A stretch of DNA of 55,297 nucleotides. It comes from Candidatus Omnitrophota bacterium. Lineage in GTDB: Bacteria > Omnitrophota > Gorgyraeia > Zapsychrales > Zapsychraceae. The notes beneath the pieces were generated by a model. The model had not been told where the DNA came from. It made no database searches and was given only the letters and a program-made list of their open reading frames with translations. Positions 27,290 to 37,162 of the stretch are shown one piece after another. The stretch is from the NCBI GenBank assembly GCA_021108075.1, contig JAIORP010000209.1:1-55297 (forward strand), written 5' to 3'. Position 1 is the stretch's first letter, and every line of letters begins with the position of its first letter. The position numbers and the translations under genes were made by a program.

Positions 27290-28320
27290 TTACCCCGACA
27301 AAACAACTTTAATATTCTTCTTATTAACCGGTCTAACCAACCCTTTTTCCGTGACAATCGCGGTAATAAGCTTATGCGGAGTCACATCAAACGCTGGATT
27401 ATAAACCTGGACTTGTTCCGGCGCTGTTTGTGCCGTTCCAAAACCAAGTACTTCTTTTTTATCCCTTTCTTCAATAGGTATCTGATCGCCATTTGACAAC
27501 TTCATATCAAACGTCGTCTGCGGCGCGACGATATAAAAAGGAACGCGATGGTATTTCGCTAAAACCGCGTGTTAGCGGTATCCCCGTTCAAGGCAATGCG
27601 GTCAGCACCGGCGAAGACCATGTCTATTTGACCCTGTTTCATCAATGTTGCCGCCATACTGTCACAAATCAGGGTCGTGTTTATTCTGGAGCGCAACAAT
27701 TCCCAGGTTGTTAACCGGGCACCTTGCAATAAAGGCCGCGTTTCACAGGCAAAAACTTTAAAATCCTTTTTTTGATTCTTTGCCGAATAAAAAACACCCA
27801 GGGCCGTGCCAAAATCAGCCGTGGCCAACGCGCCGGCATTGCACACGGTCATCGCGGTTTGACCTGAACGGATCAAAGCCGCGCCGTGTTCCCCCATCTG
27901 ACGACAGACACGCTGATCTTGTTTATAAATTTCCATAGCCGCTTTTTCTAATGCCTTTATAATTTGTGGAACCTTTTGGCGCTGATGACTGATAGCGACA
28001 ATCTTCATCTGATCCAGGGCGTTAAACAAATTCACGGCTGTCGGCCGTGATGTGCTGATATAACGCGCGCATTTAAATATATGTTTGATAAGCTCAATAG
28101 AATCCTGGCCATTAAATCCCTTCGCGCCGAGCACCACACCAAACGCCGCGGCAATACCCAATGCCGGGGCCCCGCGCACGCTTAAACGTTTAATAGCCGC
28201 CCACAATGTTTCCACGTCACGACAATAAATATACTCTAATTTATGCGGCAGCTTTGTTTGATCAATGATCTTAACACATCCTTTAGACCACCTGATTGTC
28301 GCTGGCAGAGAAACTGACAT
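27290..28320 (-). pseudogene. mtnA: Methylthioribose-1-phosphate isomerase, broken by a short deletion
   Basis: MtnA isomerises methylthioribose-1-phosphate in methionine salvage. The first part (28320 to 27574) is full family sequence, with catalytic Cys in VCNAGALAT and the acid in AGADRIALNGDTAN. The frame then hits a stop (NTRF*). A shifted frame continues with AVLAKYHRVPFYIVAP and DVTPHKLITAIVTE to the stop at 27290. Between Asn of GDTAN and AVLAK the family normally has seven residues (KIGTYxL), but only two bases remain (27569-27570). About 19 bases are therefore missing. This removes a conserved active-site segment, so the gene is dead unless the deletion is a sequencing or assembly error. 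ATG 28320 has AAGGA; another ATG at 28335 overlaps the metG stop. Confidence 0.88.
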
Positions 28321-28331
28321 ACATGATCCTT

Positions 28332-29858
28332 TCATTGGGCTTTTGGCATTTCCAGACGAGGAAATAAAGCGTCATGCGATTCTAATTGGAATCCGGGTTT
28401 AAGCCCGCCCCAATCGGAATCGAGAAGCCCGTCTCCGGTCAGGATCCGATTCATCTGTTCACACTTTTTCGGCATCACAGGAGCTAAATGAACGGCACAG
28501 ACACGCAAGACTTCACCCGCGGTGTATAATATCGTTCCGGCGCGGGCCAGATCTTCCTTAGCGACTTTCCACGGCGCCTGCTGTTCCATATATTTATTCA
28601 CACCGCGGACAACCTGTAATATCTCTTCAATTGCTTCATGGAGCCTGTATTTTTCAATCAGCCCGGGAACAATATCATTTAACTTTTCAGCGGTTGACTT
28701 AATCCGGTCTTCCGCTTCGGTGTTCTTATCGACCGCCGGAATCGTTTTATTGAAATACTTACCGATTAATCCGGAAACCCTGTTTAACAAATTTCCAAAG
28801 TCATTGGCAAGGTCGCTGTTATACCTTTTAATAAACGACTCCATCGTAAATCTCGCGTCCTGGCCCAGGACCATTTCCCTCATCAGATAATAACGGACAC
28901 AATCAACGCCATACTCGTCCACTAAATCAAGCGGACTGACCACATTCCCCAGGGACTTACTCATTTTTGATTCTCCCATCAACCACCATCCATGAGCGAA
29001 AATGGTTTCAGGAAGCGGCAACTCTAACGAGAACAGCATCGTTGACCAATAAACAGCGTGGGTCGTTAAAATGTCTTTACCGATAAGGTGCACAGAAGCG
29101 GGCCACCATTTATTAAATTTCGCGTCATCCGTTAAATAAGCTACACCTGAAATATAATTGATCAAGGCGTCGAACCAAACATACGTCACATAATCTTTAT
29201 CAAAAGGCAATTCGATCCCCCAGTCCATCCGTGTTTTTGGACGGGAAATGCAAAGATCACTTAAAGGTTGCTTTAAAAAACCCAATATTTCATTCTTTCG
29301 GCTATCTGGTTGCAAAAAACCGGGGTGTCCGTCAATATGCTGGATCAACCGCTCTTGATACTGGCCCATTTTAAAGAACCAATTGCGTTCTTTAAGTTTT
29401 TTAACATCTCTGAAATCACCGGAATCTTTCTCCGTCTCGGTAATAAATCTTTCTTCTGACACAGAGTACCAGCCTTCATATTCAGCCATGTAAATATCGC
29501 CTTTGTCGTAAACTTTTTGTAATATGCTCTGAACAACATTTTTATGGCGCGGTTGTGTCGTGCGGATAAAATCATCATATTGAATTTCTAGCTTTTCCCA
29601 GAGGTTAATGAATCTGGGGGATAAATCATCACAATGCGCCTGGGGATCCATCCCCCTGGACTCCGCCGCTTGCTGAACTTTCTGGCCATGTTCATCCAAC
29701 CCCGTTAAAAAGAAACTCCTGTCTTCTTTCCTTTCGGAATTGGACATTTTATGAAAGCGCGTTAAGACATCCGCCAAAATCGTCGTGTACGCGTGCCCGA
29801 TATGGGGTTTATCATTCACATAGTAAATAGGCGTTGTCACATAAAACTTCTTATCCAT
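28332..29858 (-). CDS. metG: Methionyl-tRNA synthetase
   Basis: This class I synthetase charges methionine. TTPIYYVNDKPHIGHAY holds the HIGH motif (19-22), and KMSKS is at about 296-300 (ESKMSKSLGNVVSP). The anticodon-binding helical domain follows to residue 508. No C-terminal OB-fold/dimerisation domain is present, giving the short form. It lies 12 bases after ricT. The order tmk-holB-ricT-…-metG matches Bacillus. Confidence 0.97.
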   Translation of the reverse strand: MDKKFYVTTPIYYVNDKPHIGHAYTTILADVLTRFHKMSNSERKEDRSFFLTGLDEHGQKVQQAAESRGMDPQAHCDDLSPRFINLWEKLEIQYDDFIRTTQPRHKNVVQSILQKVYDKGDIYMAEYEGWYSVSEERFITETEKDSGDFRDVKKLKERNWFFKMGQYQERLIQHIDGHPGFLQPDSRKNEILGFLKQPLSDLCISRPKTRMDWGIELPFDKDYVTYVWFDALINYISGVAYLTDDAKFNKWWPASVHLIGKDILTTHAVYWSTMLFSLELPLPETIFAHGWWLMGESKMSKSLGNVVSPLDLVDEYGVDCVRYYLMREMVLGQDARFTMESFIKRYNSDLANDFGNLLNRVSGLIGKYFNKTIPAVDKNTEAEDRIKSTAEKLNDIVPGLIEKYRLHEAIEEILQVVRGVNKYMEQQAPWKVAKEDLARAGTILYTAGEVLRVCAVHLAPVMPKKCEQMNRILTGDGLLDSDWGGLKPGFQLESHDALFPRLEMPKAQ

Positions 29859-29870
29859 AAATCTATCCCT

Positions 29871-30728
29871 TTATTCTATTGCTGGATTTTTATTTCCTTC
29901 TTCTGTTACAGGGGCTTCTCTCGCTTCTTTCTTTTCTTCGTCCTTAGAGGGGAACTCGATCTTAACAAGTTTGCCCTCGTTCAATTCAACATAGGCATAA
30001 CGCCTTAAAATGTTTAAGTCAATAATCTTTCCTTTTCCATCCGGTGTGTTGATCTTATCGCCTAAACGCGGCAACGTCCGGCCCTGTTCTTTATAAACCT
30101 CATATTCATAAGCCATACAACATTTGATCCGTCCACAACTGCCGGAAATCCTGGACGGATTTAATGGGAGCGCCTGCTCTTTGGCCATCTTTATCGAAAG
30201 CGGCTGGAAAAAATGGATATAAGAAGAGCAACATTGTTCCCGGCCGCAAACACCGTATCCGCCGATAATCTTAGCTTTATCCCTCACACCGATCTGTTTT
30301 AATTCAATCCGAACGCGAAAAATACGGGCCAGGTCCTTAACCAGCGCGCGAAAATCAATCCGGCCTTCAGCTGTAAAAGAAAAAATAATTTTACTGCTGT
30401 CAAATGTATATTCCGTCTTGACCAGGCGCATATTCAATTTTCGCTCTGTAATTTTACGAACACAGATGCCCAGGGCTTCTTGCGCTTTCATACGGTTATT
30501 CTTAATCTGGTTCATATCCCCTTCGGTCGCGACTCTCACAATATTTCCTTTGATGCTCGAAGGTTTTATTTTAACGGATTCGTCAACTAAAGCAACAACC
30601 CGGCCGAATTCAAAACCCCGGTCAACTTCCAGGATAACATGGTCATTTTTATCACAAACGATCTGATTCTCTTCAAAAAACGCGACCGATCGGTATTCGC
30701 CTAACTTAACTTCTATGATTTTTTCCAT
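29871..30728 (-). CDS. ricT: PSP1-domain protein, RicT (YaaT)-like
   Basis: The PSP1 C-terminal domain is clear: GVCGREQCCSSYI and SGSCGRIKCCMAYEY (about 175-225) give the Cys clusters that bind an iron-sulfur centre in Bacillus RicT, where the protein acts with RicA and RicF on RNase Y and other processes. A KOW-like end (LGDKINTPDGKGKIIDLN) and a short charged tail follow. At 285 residues it has normal length. Its start overlaps the end of holB by 16 bases, showing tight coupling. RicA and RicF were not seen, so the Bacillus role should not be assumed. Confidence 0.9.
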   Translation of the reverse strand: MEKIIEVKLGEYRSVAFFEENQIVCDKNDHVILEVDRGFEFGRVVALVDESVKIKPSSIKGNIVRVATEGDMNQIKNNRMKAQEALGICVRKITERKLNMRLVKTEYTFDSSKIIFSFTAEGRIDFRALVKDLARIFRVRIELKQIGVRDKAKIIGGYGVCGREQCCSSYIHFFQPLSIKMAKEQALPLNPSRISGSCGRIKCCMAYEYEVYKEQGRTLPRLGDKINTPDGKGKIIDLNILRRYAYVELNEGKLVKIEFPSKDEEKKEAREAPVTEEGNKNPAIE

Positions 30729-31684
30729 AACTTCTCCTTTATAATTAATAACGGCAACTTCACATTTAAATTGTCCGTTAACAGCTTGCAGGTCTTAACT
30801 GTCTGATCAAATAAATCAACCAACTCCTCAAATGAATAATGCTGAACGAATCGTTGCAAATCCTCAAAACGGTCCCTGTGGATAAGGTTTTCCTCAGATA
30901 AACCCATCTTAATGAATAACGCATCCCTAAACCAGCTTAACAAAATATCCAAACATTCTTTGACGGCATGTTTGTCTGACAAAAGTTTTTTTAAGTAAAC
31001 CTCAATGTTCTGGCCATAAATATACTCGCGAATGACCTCATCACGTTTCCGGCATAAATCATTCTTTTTCCAATACAGAGCTTTTCCCAAACACCCCTCG
31101 GACATATAAGCCAGGAAATGGGCATGAATCGGCTTTTCATCATAATACGTAGTCAACGATTCCGCAAGTTTTGTTTCAGAAGTGCCGGAAAAATAAATAA
31201 CATGGCAACGGGAGACAATGGTCTCGAGAACCTTGCCGATATTCGTTGTCGTTAGCAACAACAAATTATCCTGATTCGGTTCTTCCAGGGTCTTTAAGAG
31301 GGCATTCCCCGCTTCAGCGGTCGTATGATCGATCCGCGGGATAATAAAAACCTTCTTTCGGCCATAAAACGGCCTTAATTTGATGTGAGCGAGCAGTTCC
31401 CGGATGGTTTGAATTTTGATTGTCTCTCCGTACTCACTCTCGATGGAATGAACATCAGGATGTTGTCGCGTAAGGACCTTTCGGCAAGCGGCACACGTTC
31501 CGCAGGGTTCTTTGGCTGTCAGGGAGTTATCACAATGAAACAATTGCGCGACAGCCAGCGCGGTCTCACTCTTCCCGATAAAAGCGGGGCCGGCAAAAAG
31601 ATAGGCGTGAGCTAATTTAGATTTTGATTGTAAAACAGCAAAACGGTGTAGGATATTTTTAGATATTTGAATGTCTTGGATCAT
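30713..31684 (-). CDS. holB: DNA polymerase III subunit delta'
   Basis: This is a clamp-loader subunit. It has AHAYLFAGPAFIGKSETA with a P-loop (about 31-40), a zinc-binding Cys set (CDNSLTAKEPCGTCAAC, about 51-67), GNALLKTLEEP and SRCHVIYF, the AAA+ sensor region of delta'. At 323 residues it is complete. The start codon has only a weak ribosome site, and it follows tmk by 19 bases. It sits in the tmk-holB-ricT cluster known from Bacillus. Confidence 0.93.
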   Translation of the reverse strand: MIQDIQISKNILHRFAVLQSKSKLAHAYLFAGPAFIGKSETALAVAQLFHCDNSLTAKEPCGTCAACRKVLTRQHPDVHSIESEYGETIKIQTIRELLAHIKLRPFYGRKKVFIIPRIDHTTAEAGNALLKTLEEPNQDNLLLLTTTNIGKVLETIVSRCHVIYFSGTSETKLAESLTTYYDEKPIHAHFLAYMSEGCLGKALYWKKNDLCRKRDEVIREYIYGQNIEVYLKKLLSDKHAVKECLDILLSWFRDALFIKMGLSEENLIHRDRFEDLQRFVQHYSFEELVDLFDQTVKTCKLLTDNLNVKLPLLIIKEKLWKKS

Positions 31685-31703
31685 CGTGTCATTTCAAAAT
31701 AAA

Positions 31704-32336
31704 TTATTCGAATAAAGCATCGGTCAATTGACGAACTCGCGCGTGAATTTCTTCTCTGGATGTATTAACCTGAATGACTTTTATGCGGTCCGGTTCCCGC
31801 CGGGCTAAAGTTAAATAACCCTCCCGGACTCTCTGGTGGTAGTCAACATTACGTTGTTCAATTCTATCTTTACGGCCCTCAATCCGGCCTAATCCTGTCC
31901 GGACAGGCAAATCAAAAACAATTGTTAAATCCGGCCGCAGGGACTGCGTGGCAAAGGCCCCTACGCGCGTTATGGACTGAAGATCAATTCCGTTCCCGTA
32001 CCCCTGATAAGCGAGGGTTGAGTCGATGTAACGGTCACATAAAACTATTTTATCGTCGGATAAAGCCGGCAATAAAACTTCAGAAACGAGCTGGGCGCGC
32101 GCGGCCATATACAGCAACATCTCGCACTGATCCGACATCCGCGTGTGATTAACGTCCAATAGTATCGCGCGGATCTTTTCACTGATAGCGACGCCACCCG
32201 GCTCACGGACGATCACAACGTCTTTTTGTTTCTGTTTAAGATAACCCTGTAATAACTCAATCTGCGTGCTCTTTCCCGACCCTTCGGCGCCTTCAAACGT
32301 GATAAAAAGACCGCGATATTTATGATGTTTTTCCAT
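31704..32336 (-). CDS. tmk: Thymidylate kinase
   Basis: It phosphorylates dTMP to dTDP. P-loop FEGAEGSGKST (about 14-24), VREPGG, LCDRYIDSTLAYQG with the DR[YH] motif, and a lid region GRKDRIEQRN with Arg residues identify it. At 210 residues it is normal length. It begins 10 bases after cysS and precedes holB. The P-loop Glu and lid arrangement suggest a type II-like enzyme, tentatively. Confidence 0.95.
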   Translation of the reverse strand: MEKHHKYRGLFITFEGAEGSGKSTQIELLQGYLKQKQKDVVIVREPGGVAISEKIRAILLDVNHTRMSDQCEMLLYMAARAQLVSEVLLPALSDDKIVLCDRYIDSTLAYQGYGNGIDLQSITRVGAFATQSLRPDLTIVFDLPVRTGLGRIEGRKDRIEQRNVDYHQRVREGYLTLARREPDRIKVIQVNTSREEIHARVRQLTDALFE

Positions 32337-32345
32337 ATTGACTCT

Positions 32346-33749
32346 CTATGAAACGCGACGCCATGTTTGCCCGTCACGGCCGTCTTCGACTAATATTCCT
32401 CTTGCTTTTAATTCGTCTCGAATTTCATCTGAACGTTGATAATTCTTCTGCGCCCGGGCCTGTTGACGCTCCTCTAATAAACTTTTCTCTTCCGGTCCTA
32501 ATGTCTCGTCCACTTCAAAGTCAAAGGCGAAACTATCCGCCATGAGTGTCAGGACATGCCTCGCGGATTTGATCTTGCGTTCATCGTCTTGATTCACATC
32601 ATCTAACAGATGATTACTCACTTTCACCAGATCAAAAAGGACCGACAATGCTTTAGGCGTGTTAAAGTCATCATCCAGAGATGCTAAAAAATCATCCTTA
32701 CGTTTACGAAAATCTCCGTCGATATCCGGCGTCGCGCCCTTGTCATCGCGCGGTCCGGCCTTCTCGTCCAACCGTTTCATCAATAAGGCGATCCGTTCAT
32801 ATGATTTCTTCACCTCTTCCATCTTTTCCCACGAGAAGTCGATTTCACTGGCATAATGCGACTGGAGGTAAAACAACTTCAGCACATTGTGCGAGTACCT
32901 GTCCAGGACCGCATCAAGTGTAATAAAATTCCCTGAAGACTTGGCCATCTTCTGCCCGTCAATTTTCAACAAACCATGATGGACCCAATAACGCGCGAAG
33001 GTCTGACCGGTCAAAGCTTCCGACTGCGCGACTTCGTTTTCATGATGGGGAAATATCAAGTCCCGTCCTCCGGCATGGATATCAATTGTTTCAGAATCAA
33101 GATACTTCAAACTCATCGCTGAACATTCAATGTGCCAACCGGGGCGGCCCGGTCCCCAGGGGCTATCCCACGCCGGTTCCCCCTCTTTCGATTTTTTCCA
33201 GAGCACAAAATCCAGGGGATCCTGCTTCTTCGTGTCTGGATCAATACGGACGGCTTCAAGCATTTTATCGATACTCTGACCGGATAATTTACCATAATCC
33301 TTGAATGAACGGACCTTGAAATAAACATCCCCCCCGGACGGGTAAGCGTGCTCCTTCTTGATCAGGCCCTCAATATGCCGGATCATCTCAGGAATATTCT
33401 CTGTCGCGCGCGGCTCATAATCAGCAAAATTCACTTTTAAATTTTCAATATCCTTTTTATACAACGCGATGTTTTCATTGACCACAGTCTCAAAGGATTT
33501 ATTTAATTGACGGGCTTTGTTAATGATTTTATCATCCACATCTGTAATGTTGCGGACGAATTTGACCCGGTACCCCCTGTTCCTCAGGTGCCTGACAATG
33601 ACATCAAAAACAAACAAACTCCGCGCGTGGCCGATATGACATTTATCATAGACCGTCACACCGCAAGAATACATCTTAACGACATTCTCTTCCAGCGTCT
33701 TCAATTCCTCTTTTTTCTTAGATAATGAATTATAAACAATGATACCCAT
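32346..33749 (-). CDS. cysS: Cysteinyl-tRNA synthetase
   Basis: Class I synthetase with HIGH motif in CHIGHARS (about 36-39), zinc ligands including the Cys of MYSCGVTVYD and of WHIECSAMS, a KMSKS variant KMAKSSGNFITL, and a DALR-type anticodon domain. The C-terminus ends with the RSDEIRDEL stretch typical of the family. The frame opens at 33836, but ATG 33749 (MGIIVYNSL) has GGGGAG ten bases upstream and matches the normal N-terminus, giving 467 residues. It is cotranscribed with cysE and tmk. Confidence 0.95.
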   Translation of the reverse strand: MGIIVYNSLSKKKEELKTLEENVVKMYSCGVTVYDKCHIGHARSLFVFDVIVRHLRNRGYRVKFVRNITDVDDKIINKARQLNKSFETVVNENIALYKKDIENLKVNFADYEPRATENIPEMIRHIEGLIKKEHAYPSGGDVYFKVRSFKDYGKLSGQSIDKMLEAVRIDPDTKKQDPLDFVLWKKSKEGEPAWDSPWGPGRPGWHIECSAMSLKYLDSETIDIHAGGRDLIFPHHENEVAQSEALTGQTFARYWVHHGLLKIDGQKMAKSSGNFITLDAVLDRYSHNVLKLFYLQSHYASEIDFSWEKMEEVKKSYERIALLMKRLDEKAGPRDDKGATPDIDGDFRKRKDDFLASLDDDFNTPKALSVLFDLVKVSNHLLDDVNQDDERKIKSARHVLTLMADSFAFDFEVDETLGPEEKSLLEERQQARAQKNYQRSDEIRDELKARGILVEDGRDGQTWRRVS

Positions 33750-33848
33750 AAAATAATTACTCCCCTTCATTCGCCTAACATCCGCGCGTTCAAAATTTTT
33801 ACAGTCGACAATTAAAATGTCAAAAAGGTCAACCATGATATCGCGACT

Positions 33849-34532
33849 TCAGGACTTCTTTTTCTCTAAAGATTCCAGTCGTTTACTGAGTTGTTGAATA
33901 TTTTGCATGACCGGATCAAGGACACGGCTATGATCTAATTTCAAATCGATTTTGTTACCATCCTGTCTTGTTACCCGCCCGGGAACACCGACAACGGTCG
34001 TATTCCGGGGAACAGAGTTTATCACCACAGCGTTAGCTCCAATATAAGAATTTGAACCAACGATGATGTTTCCTAAAACTTTTGCACCGGCACCAACGAC
34101 GATATTATCTCCCAATGTCGGATGACGTTTACCTGTTTCTTTTCCGGTCCCACCCAACGTGACACCTTGAAATAACGTCACATGTTCCCCGATAATCGTT
34201 GTTTCACCGATCACGACACCCATACCATGGTCGATAAAAAGACCCGTTCCGATCATGGCGCCGGGATGGATCTCAACACCGGTAAACAGTCTCGCGATTT
34301 TTGAAATAAAGTCCGCGACAATATACATTTTCTTATACCACAGGGCATGGGCGATGCGGTAGGCAATCAAAGCGTGCAATCCCGGATAACAGAGGATGAT
34401 ATGAAAATAGCCTCTTGATGCCGGATCTTTTTCGCGGGTTGAGGCGATCTCTTCCTTAAAAAAAACCGCGATCCATAAAATAACAGCGATAATGAACGCG
34501 AAAACTCCAAAAATAAAGCTGAATAGATTCAT
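33849..34532 (-). CDS. cysE: Serine O-acetyltransferase
   Basis: It forms O-acetylserine for cysteine synthesis. The left-handed beta-helix is visible from about residue 95 (IHPGAMIGTGLFIDH, GVTLGGTGKETGKRHP, VGVPGRVTR), with the catalytic His-Asp region HGMGVVIGE. This is the short form (227 residues), with a hydrophobic N-terminus (about 4-25) that could anchor it to the membrane, in place of the large helical domain of enteric CysE. It lies between ispF and cysS, as in Bacillus apart from the missing gltX. Confidence 0.92.
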   Translation of the reverse strand: MNLFSFIFGVFAFIIAVILWIAVFFKEEIASTREKDPASRGYFHIILCYPGLHALIAYRIAHALWYKKMYIVADFISKIARLFTGVEIHPGAMIGTGLFIDHGMGVVIGETTIIGEHVTLFQGVTLGGTGKETGKRHPTLGDNIVVGAGAKVLGNIIVGSNSYIGANAVVINSVPRNTTVVGVPGRVTRQDGNKIDLKLDHSRVLDPVMQNIQQLSKRLESLEKKKS

Positions 34533-34687
34533 AGCGACCTCGTCTTTTTCTGGTCTGTCATTAATCTTTATTCATTTAAAAGGACGCCTGCCGATGACGC
34601 GTGACTTTTAATGAGCCATATTGTAACGCAAATGAACCGGGACATCAACAGGATCCCCCGACCGGTCTGTTGTCTGTGCCGCCCTTA

Positions 34688-35176
34688 TTAATGATCTCTC
34701 TTAACAATACCGGCAATCACTTGCGCGGCAATACCCTGTTTAAGACCGATGGGGCCTAAACCTTCATGCGTTGTCGCTTTAATATTGATGGCCCCTTCAT
34801 CAAGGGCTAACTCAAACGCGATATTAAAACACATTTTTTCTTTATACGGAGTTATTTTAGGAGCCTCCGCGTGAATGACGACATCCAGATTGACAATTTG
34901 ATAGCCCTCGTCCTGAATGATCTCATTAACCTGCTTTAACAGGACTAAACTGGAAATACCTTTATATTGATCATCCGTGTCTGGAAAATGCTGCCCGATA
35001 TCCCCCTTGCCAGCAGCACCCAGAAGGGCGTCACAAATGGCATGTACGAGCACATCAGCGTCGGAATGTCCGTCCAGGCCCTTTTCGTGGGGAATAGTCA
35101 CACCGCCGATGATGAGCGGTCTTCCTTCAGCCAATTGATGCATATCAAATCCAATTCCAACTTTATACTGCTCCAT
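34688..35176 (-). CDS. ispF: 2-C-methyl-D-erythritol 2,4-cyclodiphosphate synthase
   Basis: An MEP-pathway enzyme that cyclises CDP-ME-2-phosphate. IGFDMHQLAEG supplies the metal-binding Asp and His, HSDADVLVHAICDALLGA and TTHEGLGPIG are signature motifs, and 162 residues is the family length. It is downstream of ispD, separated by a repeat element. The 155 bases between its stop and cysE hold no clear structure. It works next after IspD and IspE; ispE is not here. Confidence 0.96.
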   Translation of the reverse strand: MEQYKVGIGFDMHQLAEGRPLIIGGVTIPHEKGLDGHSDADVLVHAICDALLGAAGKGDIGQHFPDTDDQYKGISSLVLLKQVNEIIQDEGYQIVNLDVVIHAEAPKITPYKEKMCFNIAFELALDEGAINIKATTHEGLGPIGLKQGIAAQVIAGIVKRDH

Positions 35177-35206
35177 GCCTCTCTCCTTTATCGTAAATGT
35201 TCGATA

Positions 35207-35289
35207 ATACCAATTCCATTAAATAATGACCAAAACCAATTCTACTTTTCAGAATTAAGATAGAACAATTTATTAATGGATTTGGTATA
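35207..35289. repeat. Intergenic inverted-end element (copy A)
   Basis: This 83-base element lies between ispF and ispD with near-perfect inverted ends: ATACCAATTCCATTAAATAA on the left, TTATTAATGGATTTGGTAT on the right. Inside, AATTCT and AGAATT form a smaller inverted repeat. Similar ends occur at 38567-38672, 42645-42749 and 26226-26310. The TA-flanked, inverted-end, non-coding structure fits a MITE or REP-like family. Confidence 0.7.
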
Positions 35290-35359
35290 ATAACACAAAC
35301 CCTGCTAAATATTTTATCTTAAAATGTCCACCCGCATGGAACATTCTCCACGCGATCAT

Positions 35360-36064
35360 CTATTTGTTCGTCACACGCATATCCAATAACGCCCGGGCAA
35401 TATCCATATCTTCAGTTGTCGTAATCTTTATATTATGATAATGACCCTGAAAAATTTTAACAGGAACGCCTATGTTCTCAACAAGGGAAGCGTCATCTGT
35501 CGGGATAAAAGATTCCCGGTGATCCTGCCAGTACTGATAAGCCTTCTCAATAATTTTCCTTTTAAAAACTTGCGGGGTTTGAATTTCCCAAATATCGTGC
35601 CGTGGAACCGTCGAACGGACGTAATGCGACTCCGGGTCCACTTTTTTTATTGTGGGCTTTATTTTAACCGCCGCAATGACAGCCTCTTCATCCCGGCAGG
35701 CGGCCAAAGACCGGTCAATCATCTCAGGGGTTACAAACGGCCGGGCCCCATCATGGATAAGCACAAGGTCCGTATCTGGATCAAGTTCCTGAATACCATT
35801 ATAGATCGAATCACAACGCTCCTTTCCACCCGCGATAACCTTTGTAACTTTGTCAAAATGATCCTCAGCACAAATCTGCTCGTACCGACTTAATAAGGAC
35901 GGATGTCCAACGAGAATGACACTCTTCAATTCCGTTGACGCCTGAGCGGCCTGTAAAGCAAACGTAATCAGAGGCCGGCCTCGCAGCATGACAAATGGCT
36001 TGGACTCCCGGGACTGTAATCTGTTGCCGACACCGGCTGAGGCTAGGATCATTTGCGCTTTCAT
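35360..36064 (-). CDS. ispD: 2-C-methyl-D-erythritol 4-phosphate cytidylyltransferase
   Basis: The second MEP-pathway step, CTP + MEP to CDP-ME. The nucleotide-binding start ILASAGVGNRLQSRESKPF corresponds to AAGxGxRMx…PK. VLIHDGARPFVT and IQTPQVFKRK are strong IspD signatures, and the C-terminus has TTTEDMDIARALL. At 234 residues it is normal length. It starts six bases after the PIN-TRAM gene. It may be cotranscribed with ispF if the repeat element in between does not terminate. Confidence 0.95.
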   Translation of the reverse strand: MKAQMILASAGVGNRLQSRESKPFVMLRGRPLITFALQAAQASTELKSVILVGHPSLLSRYEQICAEDHFDKVTKVIAGGKERCDSIYNGIQELDPDTDLVLIHDGARPFVTPEMIDRSLAACRDEEAVIAAVKIKPTIKKVDPESHYVRSTVPRHDIWEIQTPQVFKRKIIEKAYQYWQDHRESFIPTDDASLVENIGVPVKIFQGHYHNIKITTTEDMDIARALLDMRVTNK

Positions 36065-36070
36065 TCTTGA

Positions 36071-37066
36071 TCAGGCCTCCCGGAACGTATCTTTAATTTT
36101 GGCAAAAATCATCTTCCCCGACTGGGTCTGCAAGACAGTTGTGACCTGGACAATGATATTCTGCCCGATGAAAGTCTTCGCGTTCTTAACGACGACCATT
36201 GTTCCATCTTCAAGGAAAGCGACAGCCTGATCATGCTCCTTACCCTCCTTGACTAAATAAACCTGCAGTTCCTCTCCGGTGAAAACAACCGGTTTAACCG
36301 CCATGACCAATTCATGCGGGTTCAACACTTGAACATCCTGCAATAATGCCACCCGTCCAAGGTTGTAGTCAACCGTACAGATTCGCCCATCCATAATCTT
36401 CGCTAAACGAATCAACTTATCATCCACTCCCTGTTTTTCCAGTGAATCATCTTCATGAATATGCAGATCGATTTTAGGGTCCTCCTGCATGGAGTGCAAA
36501 ATTTCCGTGCCTCTACGTCCACGTTGCCGCTTCATATCATCTGCCGAATCAGACAACTGTTGCAACTCCCTCAGCACAAAACTAGGCACAACCAAACGGC
36601 CGGCTAAAAAATGAACTTTGTAGATGTCGATAGCACGCCCGTCAATAATGGCACTGGTGTCTAACAAAATCACGCCTTCCTTCACATCCTGCCGCTTAAA
36701 ACGCACATAGGGAATAATAATATTAAATTCATCCTTACCCCTCAAGGCCATAATCGCGCCTAAATAAGAAAAGATAATGGTTAAGACAACCTTCGTTACA
36801 GAATGGACAAATTCTCCCAACGGCAATATCTGCAAAATGTCCGATATAATCTTCGCCATGAAGATACCTAATAGCAAACCAAAGACCATACTCGACAATC
36901 CACGGACCGAAACGCCTTTACACCGGCTCTCAATGAATATCAACAATAAGCTGCTCAACAAACCGATTTCAGTACCCAACAAAGGATAATTTTTCAAAAA
37001 ACCGACATAATATCCCAATGCTCCACTGAGAATGACAAAAAAACAACGAATAAATGAAACGGTCAT
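36071..37066 (-). CDS. PIN/TRAM-domain membrane protein (YacL-like)
   Basis: Four N-terminal membrane segments (about 1-110) precede a PIN nuclease domain with acidic residues in LLDTSAIIDGR, DDKLIRLAK and TVDYNLG, and a C-terminal TRAM domain (about 260-330; FLEDGTMVVVKNAKTFIGQ). This is the YacL family, found in the same place (after radA and before ispD) in Bacillus. It is probably an RNase, but its substrates are unknown. The frame opens at 37153; ATG 37066 is preferred because AAGGAG lies just upstream and the first membrane segment follows. The result is 331 residues. Confidence 0.9.
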   Translation of the reverse strand: MTVSFIRCFFVILSGALGYYVGFLKNYPLLGTEIGLLSSLLLIFIESRCKGVSVRGLSSMVFGLLLGIFMAKIISDILQILPLGEFVHSVTKVVLTIIFSYLGAIMALRGKDEFNIIIPYVRFKRQDVKEGVILLDTSAIIDGRAIDIYKVHFLAGRLVVPSFVLRELQQLSDSADDMKRQRGRRGTEILHSMQEDPKIDLHIHEDDSLEKQGVDDKLIRLAKIMDGRICTVDYNLGRVALLQDVQVLNPHELVMAVKPVVFTGEELQVYLVKEGKEHDQAVAFLEDGTMVVVKNAKTFIGQNIIVQVTTVLQTQSGKMIFAKIKDTFREA

Positions 37067-37162
37067 ATAGATCTCTCCTTTTAATCCATTGAGGGGACCC
37101 CTGACGAATGGGCATTTCATCCGGGGATTTGGCCTTCCCGCGGCGGCAAGCAATGTCCCGGG

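Noticed and set aside
27290..28320. Programmed frameshift in mtnA
   Set aside because: Seven conserved residues are lost along with the frame, so a shift alone would not restore the protein.
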